32,310 nucleotides of DNA, taken from IMG/VR virus record IMGVR_UViG_3300021356_000088, positions 1 to 32,310 of that record, one strand, 5' to 3'. Source of the stretch: a virus. This document shows, piece by piece, positions 20,924 to 27,320 of this stretch. The notes under the pieces were generated by a model, which was not told the origin of the DNA, made no database searches, and was given only the letters and a program-made list of their open reading frames with translations. Made by a program: the position numbers and the translations under genes. Position 1 is the stretch's first letter, and each line of letters begins with the position of its first letter.

Positions 20924-21726
20924 AACGCATAGACCTAAATCAGATAGAACACGTTGTAAAGATTGGTGACCAATGCCCAGCGTTTGAGCCTAACGTAACA
21001 GAGGACTGCATATTCTATGCTGATGATGAGCCGATTGGTTTCTTTATGCGACAAATGCCCGACAAAATGTGCAAGTTGGCAGACCTTGCGGATAAGGAAT
21101 TGAGGAGCAAGAATGTTCCAAAGTCAATGATGAATAGAGCCTCAGCAATAAAGGCTTTTTATCAAGGAGGCATAGAAGCTATGAAAAATGACGTTCAACA
21201 ATTCTCAACAATTTTAGGAAGCACACCGCCAAAGCCACACTTGAAAAGACCTTACGCATCAAGAAGCAGCGTTCACCAAGTCAAGTCAGCGCAAACCTTC
21301 ATAAAGGCAATGTTGTTGTTAGTAAAGAAAAGCGAGCAACTAATAGCTGATATATTACCCAAGCAATACCAAAGGCAAAAAGAATTATTTAGTAAAGTCG
21401 GTAATGAATGGAAGTTTGGCAACCTGTTTACATCTTCGATTAGCAATTACAATATAAGCGCACCATTCCACAGGGATACAGGCAATATCGTTGGCGCAGT
21501 AAATGTGATTATCACTAAGCGCAAGAACAGCAAAGGAGGAAACCTAAATATACCTGATTACGGTGCAACGATTGACCAATGCGATAATTCTATTTTGGTT
21601 TACCCAGCTTGGAGAAACGTACACGGAGTAACACCGATTGAACCAACGTATGAAGGCGGCTATCGTAATTCCTTAGTTTTTTACCCATTAAAAGCATTTT
21701 TGAATGAACAAAACAGAACAACATAA
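20920..21726 (+). CDS. JBP/TET-like 2-oxoglutarate-Fe(II) dioxygenase (268 aa)
   Basis: The C-terminal half has the double-stranded beta-helix signature: APFHRDTGN (H184, D186), GGNLNIPDYG (207-215), WRNVHGVTPI (H235) and YRNSLVFYPL (R249). H184/D186/H235 are the iron ligands and R249 the 2-oxoglutarate anchor; the spacing is close to that of JBP1. Upstream is STILGSTPPKPHLKRPYASRSS-like text (96-117), typical of phage members. It would hydroxylate the 5-methyl group of thymine or 5-methylcytosine in DNA, giving the substrate for the adjacent glycosyltransferase. It is coupled to that gene by ATGA and overlaps the small terminase by 23 nt. Base specificity cannot be read from sequence. Confidence 0.78.
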   Translation: MKRIDLNQIEHVVKIGDQCPAFEPNVTEDCIFYADDEPIGFFMRQMPDKMCKLADLADKELRSKNVPKSMMNRASAIKAFYQGGIEAMKNDVQQFSTILGSTPPKPHLKRPYASRSSVHQVKSAQTFIKAMLLLVKKSEQLIADILPKQYQRQKELFSKVGNEWKFGNLFTSSISNYNISAPFHRDTGNIVGAVNVIITKRKNSKGGNLNIPDYGATIDQCDNSILVYPAWRNVHGVTPIEPTYEGGYRNSLVFYPLKAFLNEQNRTT

Positions 21727-22057
21727 AAAGGCAGTCATAGAAGCCTTAGAATCTTCGCTTGGTGTTGTGACATCAGCTTGCAAAAAAGCTGGGGTAGGTC
21801 GCACTACATTTTATCAATGGCTTAAAGATGATGCGGACTTTGCGAAGCAGGTTGCAGATATTGAAAACGTAGCATTGGACTTTGCTGAATCACAGCTTCA
21901 TAAGCAGATACAAGATGGCTCGGCTGCTGCTACAATATTCTATCTCAAAACCAAAGGCAAGAAGCGAGGATACATTGAACGTCAGGAGATAGCACACGAA
22001 GGTGTGCAGACCTTCCAAATCATTGAGGATGGCGAATGGGAAGATTCGGGTAAATAA
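21704..22057 (+). CDS. terS: Terminase small subunit (117 aa)
   Basis: An N-terminal helix-turn-helix (about 15-45: SACKKAGVGRTTFYQWLK) is followed by ALDFAESQLHKQIQDGSAAA and IFYLKTKGKKRGYIER, a pattern typical of phBC6A51-type small terminases. It recognises phage DNA and starts packaging. It overlaps the dioxygenase by 23 nt and the large subunit by 29 nt. Packaging therefore sits directly behind the DNA modification genes. Confidence 0.82.
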   Translation: MNKTEQHKKAVIEALESSLGVVTSACKKAGVGRTTFYQWLKDDADFAKQVADIENVALDFAESQLHKQIQDGSAAATIFYLKTKGKKRGYIERQEIAHEGVQTFQIIEDGEWEDSGK

Positions 22058-23189
22058 AGTCTTTACACATCTCAAGAAGTCAGACCAAAAGATAATCGTT
22101 GAGCAGGGCGGTACGAGATCAGGTAAGACGTACAACATTCTGCTATGGATAATATTCGACTACTGCTATCGTAATAAGGGCAAGACCATAACGATTGCTC
22201 GTAAGACATTCCCAGCAGTTCGCTCATCTGTAATGCGTGACTTCTTTGACATTCTCCGTAAGCATAATTTATACAACGAGCAATACCACAACAAATCCAA
22301 CAGCGAATACCATCTGAATGGAAACCTGATTGAGTTCATCAGCTTAGACCAACCACAAAAGATACGAGGTCGCAAGCGTGATTTAGCCTTTCTAAACGAA
22401 GCAAATGAATTGTATTGGGAAGATTGGCAGCAGATACTATTCAGAACCACAGGTCGCATCATAATCGACTACAATCCATCTGACAGCTTCCATTGGATTT
22501 ATGACAAGGTAGTGCCACGAGAGGACTGCTCTTTTATGCAAACCACATACAAGGATAATCCATACCTTGAGGAAAGCATCATTCACGAAATCGAAAGGCT
22601 GAAAGAAACAGATGAGGACTATTGGAGGATCTATGGACTTGGTGAGCGTGGAATGTCAAGAGCAACAATATTTCAGTTTGGCATTGTGCAAGAGGTATCA
22701 GGTCAGCTACTATCCACAGGAATGGACTTTGGGTTTACTAATGATCCGACAGCATTGGTCAAGGTTTATAAGAAAGGTAACCAGCTTATCCTTGATGAAC
22801 TGCTCTACCATACCAACTTAACCAACCAAGACATAGCACACAAGTTTGAGGAGTTAGGATTGAACAGGCTTGATGTTATCTACGCGGACTCGGCTGAGCC
22901 AAAGTCAATAGAGGAACTGCATAGGCTAAGATGGAATGTAAAACCAACAGCCAAAGGTGCGGATTCAATAATGGCTGGCATTGATATGTTGAAGCGTTAT
23001 GAGTTGAAGGTGACAGCGAATAGTTTGAACCTAATCAAAGAACTGCAAAACTACAAATGGACAGAGGACAAGAATGGCAACCTACTCAACAAACCTGTGA
23101 ATAATTTCAATCACGCTATTGATGCGGTCAGGTATGCGGTTTGGAATCGTTTGGCAAACCCGAACTACGGAAGTTATAGTATTCGCTAA
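22029..23189 (+). CDS. terL: Terminase large subunit (386 aa)
   Basis: ATP-driven packaging motor and nuclease. Walker A EQGGTRSGKT (about 26-35), Walker B DLAFLNEANEL (about 119-129), then RNase H-like nuclease blocks GMDFGFTNDPTAL (about 235-247), VIYADSAEPKSIEEL and a C-terminal NHAIDAVRYAV. The ATG at 22029 (MANGKIRVNK) is chosen over an upstream GTG at 22002 because it gives the usual short lead into the ATPase. It is followed by a hairpin over the stop codon region and a small gene. Confidence 0.9.
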   Translation: MANGKIRVNKVFTHLKKSDQKIIVEQGGTRSGKTYNILLWIIFDYCYRNKGKTITIARKTFPAVRSSVMRDFFDILRKHNLYNEQYHNKSNSEYHLNGNLIEFISLDQPQKIRGRKRDLAFLNEANELYWEDWQQILFRTTGRIIIDYNPSDSFHWIYDKVVPREDCSFMQTTYKDNPYLEESIIHEIERLKETDEDYWRIYGLGERGMSRATIFQFGIVQEVSGQLLSTGMDFGFTNDPTALVKVYKKGNQLILDELLYHTNLTNQDIAHKFEELGLNRLDVIYADSAEPKSIEELHRLRWNVKPTAKGADSIMAGIDMLKRYELKVTANSLNLIKELQNYKWTEDKNGNLLNKPVNNFNHAIDAVRYAVWNRLANPNYGSYSIR

Positions 23190-23203
23190 ATTTATATTTT
23201 AGC
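23185..23203. other. Small hairpin at terminase stop / next start
   Basis: GCTAAA (23185-23190) and TTTAGC (23198-23203) form a 6-bp stem around TTTATAT, overlapping the terminase stop and ending 3 nt before the next ATG. It could modulate initiation; with no T-tract it is not a terminator. Confidence 0.3.
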
Positions 23204-23206
23204 AAT

Positions 23207-23452
23207 ATGACACAAGCAGAATTAGACGAGCGAATCAACCAGCTTGAAGAAGGCGATGAGTTAGACCTATTGATGACCGCAACCTTTCAAGCATCAGGGC
23301 AAATCATTCAAAAGATTACACCGAAGGCTATATTAGTCAATCACGTTTGGATACCTAAAAGTCAAATTGAACATATTGACGATGACAACAGGGTGCTACT
23401 AGGTGAATGGTGGGATAGAAAAAAGTCGCGTGAGAAATACTTAAACAGATAA
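23207..23452 (+). CDS. Hypothetical protein (81 aa)
   Basis: A small mixed-charge protein (MTQAELDERINQLEEGDELD...) with a short strand-rich core (ATFQASGQIIQKITPKAILV) and a basic end (WWDRKKSREKYLNR). It sits between the terminase and the tail module. No family recognised. Confidence 0.65.
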   Translation: MTQAELDERINQLEEGDELDLLMTATFQASGQIIQKITPKAILVNHVWIPKSQIEHIDDDNRVLLGEWWDRKKSREKYLNR

Positions 23453-23477
23453 ACTGAGGTACAAACAGAATCAAATA

Positions 23478-23489
23478 CGTTTATATATT
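23478..23489 (+). promoter_or_regulatory. Candidate late promoter (CGTTTATA-N4-ATG) before tail module
   Basis: CGTTTATA at 23478-23485 lies exactly 4 nt before the ATG at 23490, in a 37-nt gap after the preceding gene. Core and spacing match 2296, 6379 and 8578. This is the head of the whole tail operon. Confidence 0.5.
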
Positions 23490-24185
23490 ATGAAAGTTAA
23501 ATTTCAAGTTCCAGCCAGCCTTGCCGATATTCCTTTAAAGGACTACATCGCTTACCAAAAGATATTGGAAGCGAACAAAGGTGAAGAGGACAGCGAGTTC
23601 GTGGCAATGAAGATGGTCAGCATATTCTGCAACGTCAGCTATGATGAACTGCAAAAACTTAGCCTGACTCAATACGATGTTGTGGTGCAGATGCTGCAAG
23701 ATGTGTTCGGTGAGAAGCCAACCTTCAGGAACAAAATCAAGATCGGTGACACAGAGTTCGGATTCATTCCAAAGTTGGATGACATCAGCTTGGGCGAGTA
23801 TGTGGACTTGGAGAACTATATGAAGTCACCAACCACCTACCACAAGGCAATGGCTGTGCTTTACAGACCTATCACGCTCAAGGTGAAGGAAACCTACCTA
23901 ATCGAAGAATACGAAGGCTCAGACAAGTACGCAGAGTTCTTCCTTGACTGCGACCTGCAAACCACACTAGGCGCAATGCTTTTTTTTTGGAATTTAGGAA
24001 GAGAATTACTGAGCAGTATGAAGACTTATTTAGTGGAGGAATCGAAGACAATGAATTTGGAGAGCGCGCACAATTTGGACAGCGATGGGGCTGGTATCAA
24101 TCAATCAATCATCTCGCAGATGGAAGCGTCACTAGAATTGATGAAGTCACAAAATTGGCACTCCATAAATGTCTGCTTAAACTGA
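23490..24185 (+). CDS. Tail assembly chaperone, zero-frame product (231 aa)
   Basis: Begins MKVKFQVPASLADIPLKDYIAYQKILEANKG and contains FGFIPKLDDISLGEYVDLENYM, AVLYRPITLKV and FFWNLGRELLSSMKTYL, a pattern I associate with Bacteroidetes phage proteins at the start of the tail module. By place and overlapping frames it corresponds to the G/GT tail chaperones that bind tape measure before tube polymerisation. After FF at 23982-23987 the zero frame continues for 65 codons. A second, equally coding frame runs alongside it to 24247. A conserved promoter-like element lies 4 nt before the ATG. Confidence 0.62.
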   Translation: MKVKFQVPASLADIPLKDYIAYQKILEANKGEEDSEFVAMKMVSIFCNVSYDELQKLSLTQYDVVVQMLQDVFGEKPTFRNKIKIGDTEFGFIPKLDDISLGEYVDLENYMKSPTTYHKAMAVLYRPITLKVKETYLIEEYEGSDKYAEFFLDCDLQTTLGAMLFFWNLGRELLSSMKTYLVEESKTMNLESAHNLDSDGAGINQSIISQMEASLELMKSQNWHSINVCLN

Positions 24186-24247
24186 TGTTTGATAAACAGA
24201 AAACAGAAATCGAAATCAACGAACTAAAACGCAAGCAAAGACAATGA
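23948..24247 (+). CDS. Tail assembly chaperone -1 frame extension (T-type)
   Basis: In the -1 frame an open stretch runs from 23948 (after a TGA at 23945-23947) to a stop at 24245-24247. It encodes LEFRKRITEQYEDLFSG, then GWYQSINHLADGSVTRIDEV and LALHKCLLKLMFDKQKTEIE, which looks like a genuine helical protein. The only possible start near the beginning is a TTG (23987) at the end of nine T's. The heptamer T TTT TTT (23981-23987) sits in the zero frame where a -1 slip joins the two, giving a fusion of about 252 aa. This matches the G-GT arrangement. A lost base in the homopolymer is the other explanation. Overlaps the next gene by 4 nt. Confidence 0.62.
   Translation: MRPANHTRRNAFFLEFRKRITEQYEDLFSGGIEDNEFGERAQFGQRWGWYQSINHLADGSVTRIDEVTKLALHKCLLKLMFDKQKTEIEINELKRKQRQ
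23980..23988 (+). promoter_or_regulatory. Slippery site T TTT TTT (run of nine T)
   Basis: Nine T's cover codons TT(T) TTT TTT TGG. The zero-frame heptamer T TTT TTT (23981-23987) allows a -1 slip into the frame that runs to 24247. Confidence 0.6.
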
Positions 24248-24708
24248 GACAGTTCTATACAGTAACGCAGAAGTTACACGACCTTTTGATCGCAGACAAT
24301 AACGTCAACGTGGTGACAATAGGAGACATCTCAGAGGCTGATTTAGCAAAGCAGAGTATTTTCCCTCTGTCACATATTATCGTTGGGGATACGTCTTTAA
24401 ATGGCTCGACAATGACCTTGAACTTCACAGTCATCTGTATGGATGTGGTGGACATCAATAAGAATGACTTGAGAAACGAGTCAGAGCCTTTCTATGGGAT
24501 GGATAACCTACAAGACATTTGGAATACTCAGCTACAAGTTTGCAACCGATTGGTTGAGCAGCTACGAAGAGGCACAGCGTTTACTGACAACTTTCAGTTG
24601 ACTGATGCTGTAAGGGCAACACCATTTCAAGACAGATTTGAAAACCTACTTGCAGGCTGGGCGATTGACATCTCTATCAACGTGCCTAACAACGAAATCT
24701 GCATCTGA
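24244..24708 (+). CDS. Tail completion/terminator-like protein (154 aa)
   Basis: It starts in an ATGA overlap with the -1 frame chaperone ORF and ends sharing a base with the next ATG. The sequence (MRQFYTVTQKLHDLLIADNNVNVV, then HIIVGDTSLNGSTMTLNFTVICMDV, then AGWAIDISINVP) is alpha/beta, as in small tail terminator or completion proteins. I recognise the overall pattern from Bacteroidetes phage tail modules. Exact role inferred from position; neck proteins are an alternative. Confidence 0.5.
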   Translation: MRQFYTVTQKLHDLLIADNNVNVVTIGDISEADLAKQSIFPLSHIIVGDTSLNGSTMTLNFTVICMDVVDINKNDLRNESEPFYGMDNLQDIWNTQLQVCNRLVEQLRRGTAFTDNFQLTDAVRATPFQDRFENLLAGWAIDISINVPNNEICI

Positions 24709-25289
24709 TGGGTGACAGGGTAAAAGGTGCAAGAGATAAAGCACTGGCTGACTTTGCGGATAATGTGGTCAGGCTTGCCAAGATCAACATAGGCAAAACC
24801 TACACAGCTAAAAATTCACGCGGCAAAAGCTACAAGAAGCGCATAGACAGTAGTGGCAAGCTTCGCAATTCAATTACATCTGAATTAAAGACAAGGACAG
24901 ATGATGGTCGATTCAGCAAAGGCTTCATCATCTTCAAGATGCTTGAGTATGGTCTGAATGTAGATAAGGGCAGGAGGGCAGGTAAGGGAGTTCCTCCGCA
25001 AGCCTTGATTGATTGGATTAATCAAAGACCACCAAAGATTAGATTAAGAGATCAAAAAACAGGTAGCTTCATTAAAAAAACAGAATCGAGAGTAAAAGGA
25101 CTAGCATACGTTATCAATCGCAAGATTAAAAAGTACGGCATACCAGCTACTAACTTTTTCACCGATGCTTATGAAAGTCAGGAGGATAAGTTTATGGCAG
25201 AAATGCAAGAAGCTATTGCACAAGATAATTTAGAATATATCAGCACAAAAATAGACACTATCAATGCCAACAGCACTAAAAAGTCATAG
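24708..25289 (+). CDS. Virion neck/HK97 gp10-like protein (193 aa)
   Basis: A basic protein beginning MGDRVKGARDKALADFADNVVRLAKINIG and containing a long positively charged middle (RGKSYKKRIDSSGKLRNSI) and GRRAGKGVPPQALIDWI. The RNSI...GVPP...L region resembles HK97 gp10-like head-tail joining proteins, though motif support is limited. It overlaps the next gene by 26 nt. It may occupy the neck below the connector. A tail-tube-associated protein is the alternative. Confidence 0.45.
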   Translation: MGDRVKGARDKALADFADNVVRLAKINIGKTYTAKNSRGKSYKKRIDSSGKLRNSITSELKTRTDDGRFSKGFIIFKMLEYGLNVDKGRRAGKGVPPQALIDWINQRPPKIRLRDQKTGSFIKKTESRVKGLAYVINRKIKKYGIPATNFFTDAYESQEDKFMAEMQEAIAQDNLEYISTKIDTINANSTKKS

Positions 25290-27210
25290 ACCTGTAAGAA
25301 CAAGGTCACCATTCTTTATCAACTGCGTACCATCGGCAAATGAAGATATTACGAGCGCATCTCTAAGCGTCAAAATCAAAAGAGGCAACAGAGCGTCAGG
25401 TGGTACAGCAATAAAGACCTACACGCTATCCAAAACCAATGACGTTGATGGCATCATTGTATTTGACATTGCTCCGCTTGTTTCTGATTACATTGAGCAT
25501 CAGATTCCTGATGAGATTAAGGAGATTAGCTACGACATCACATCTACTGCAAACCTAAACGCGAACAATGATGGTAGCGAGTTTACCACAACAGTAGACA
25601 CTACCACTATGTGCAACTTAAAGGTAGGTGATAAGTTTACTATCAAAACACCAGCTTTCAATTCAACAGGGCTAGGAGTATGTACTAATCAAACATACGT
25701 TGCGACTGTTTGGCACGTTACTGTCGTATCATTCAATGCAACATCAATCACGTTTGCTATTCCAGCGTTGCAGCAGAACAAAGCGTACTGCCTTGCTTTT
25801 GAAGCAGCCTTGACTGCCAGCTATGCAGCGAAAGTGAGGTCAGATAAGCACGCCTCGCAAGATGAGATTCTATTCATTGAGGTAGATAAAACAGTAGTTG
25901 ATACAGGAGGTACTACTGTGACAGAGGAATACTACACAGCCAACTACGGATACAGTGCGTTCAAGGATGGCGTAAACTTCTTACCATCGACAGGTGCGAC
26001 AGGTAACTATGGCAATCCTACTTGGTCGCCAGCAGTTGCCAAGCAAACGGATGTGACAATAATGGCAACAGATTGCTATCGACAGATGGGTACAGATAGC
26101 TATGCAATCCTTCCAATATTTACAGGTGAGTTTGATCACAACACACCTGATGTCGAAACTTTCGCTCGCATCAAATGGGGTGCAGGCACAGATTGGTTAA
26201 CAAAGGTAGATGATGACTATTTAACCATTCAAAACATTTATGACGTTGAGATATTGCCTTCTGACTTTGCCATTGACGAGGTAGAATATTCCGTTGTATA
26301 TATTCCATTAGGCAAAAAGAACCTATGCTCAAACTTTGTGACAGGTAAAGACTTTCTACGAGTTGGTCACTTCCTAAATAGGAACGCTGCTGGCAGCCCA
26401 TCGACAGGAACAATAGGTGTATCTGTCGAAATTACGAGTCAAAATGACTTTACGATTGGGTCATTTTTAGATATAACTGTGGCGAATGATGCTTCAGTAG
26501 GTCAGACAGTTAACATTATAACACCAACCTTTACGGATGGGGGTACTACCTATCAAGGCATAGATGAAGAATTAGACGTTGATGCCAACACTACAAGTTC
26601 AGTTTTGGTATTAGATATAAGTACATTAAGCGCAGCACAAGTTACAGCGTTGCAGCAGTTGAAAATTACGCAGGAGCAAATGCCGCAAGGCTTCTATATT
26701 CTCGCTGACGATGTTCCAAGAATATCAGGTGCAAACACTATCGCTAAAATCAATGACCAATCGCCACTTAGATATGAGATTATTTGCGAGCCTAAATACA
26801 ACGTGGTCGATTGCTTATTCATCAACAAGTTTGGCTTTTGGGATAGCTTCAGCTTCATTAAAAAGTCAATGACGCAGATGTCAACTACCGAAAGCAAGTT
26901 CAAAAGAAACATCGGTGAGGTAGTTAATAGTGAGTACACATACAACACTAATTCGGCACAGCATAAGAGGTATAATGTTAATGGATCAAAGTCAATTATT
27001 GTCAACACAGGGTTTGTAGATGAGTCATTCAGCTTGTTGCTGGAGGAGATAATGTTGAGCGAAAGCATTGTGTTAATCATTGATGATGTTTACACACCTG
27101 TCACGATACAAACTAATCAAGTAGAGTTTAAGAAATCTGTCAATGATAAGTTGATAAATTACACTTTGACCTTTGACTTTGCTTACAATGAGTTGAATGA
27201 TGTTATCTGA
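25264..27210 (+). CDS. Large tail structural protein (648 aa)
   Basis: A long, mostly beta protein. N-terminal part: RTRSPFFINCVPSANEDITSA, IKTYTLSK, IAPLVSDYIEHQI. Middle: NIYDVEILPSDFAIDEVEYS. C-terminal: LFINKFGFWDSFSFIKKSMT, then YTYNTNSAQHKRYNVNG, then TFDFAYNELNDVI. I recognise the C-terminal LFINKFGxWD...K pattern from Bacteroidetes siphovirus tail proteins. Position between the chaperone block and an 852-aa protein before the tape measure suggests a distal tail or baseplate component. No enzymatic motif is visible. It is followed by the 110-nt iteron-like gap. Confidence 0.6.
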   Translation: MPTALKSHRPVRTRSPFFINCVPSANEDITSASLSVKIKRGNRASGGTAIKTYTLSKTNDVDGIIVFDIAPLVSDYIEHQIPDEIKEISYDITSTANLNANNDGSEFTTTVDTTTMCNLKVGDKFTIKTPAFNSTGLGVCTNQTYVATVWHVTVVSFNATSITFAIPALQQNKAYCLAFEAALTASYAAKVRSDKHASQDEILFIEVDKTVVDTGGTTVTEEYYTANYGYSAFKDGVNFLPSTGATGNYGNPTWSPAVAKQTDVTIMATDCYRQMGTDSYAILPIFTGEFDHNTPDVETFARIKWGAGTDWLTKVDDDYLTIQNIYDVEILPSDFAIDEVEYSVVYIPLGKKNLCSNFVTGKDFLRVGHFLNRNAAGSPSTGTIGVSVEITSQNDFTIGSFLDITVANDASVGQTVNIITPTFTDGGTTYQGIDEELDVDANTTSSVLVLDISTLSAAQVTALQQLKITQEQMPQGFYILADDVPRISGANTIAKINDQSPLRYEIICEPKYNVVDCLFINKFGFWDSFSFIKKSMTQMSTTESKFKRNIGEVVNSEYTYNTNSAQHKRYNVNGSKSIIVNTGFVDESFSLLLEEIMLSESIVLIIDDVYTPVTIQTNQVEFKKSVNDKLINYTLTFDFAYNELNDVI

Positions 27211-27236
27211 TAATCAAGTAGTTACAAGTTTATTGA

Positions 27237-27310
27237 TGCACTTGCTATGCACTTGCATTGCATTTGCATTGCATTTGGTATGCTACAAGACAAGACAAGA
27301 CAAGATAAGA
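27237..27310. repeat. 11-bp iteron array in the 27211-27320 gap
   Basis: Four tandem 11-bp units run head to tail: TGCACTTGCTA (27237), TGCACTTGCAT (27248), TGCATTTGCAT (27259) and TGCATTTGGTA (27270). They are followed by TATGCTACAAG and ACAAG repeats. Unit 2 is the exact reverse complement of the iterons at 16270-16291, and 27279-27300 repeats 16302-16323 in direct orientation. It could be a second origin-like site or an operator for the downstream tail gene. Confidence 0.75.
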
Positions 27311-27320
27311 CAATAGAATT

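Noticed and set aside
27237-27310. CRISPR array
   Set aside because: Units are 11 bp and directly adjacent with no spacers; this is an iteron-type array, not CRISPR.
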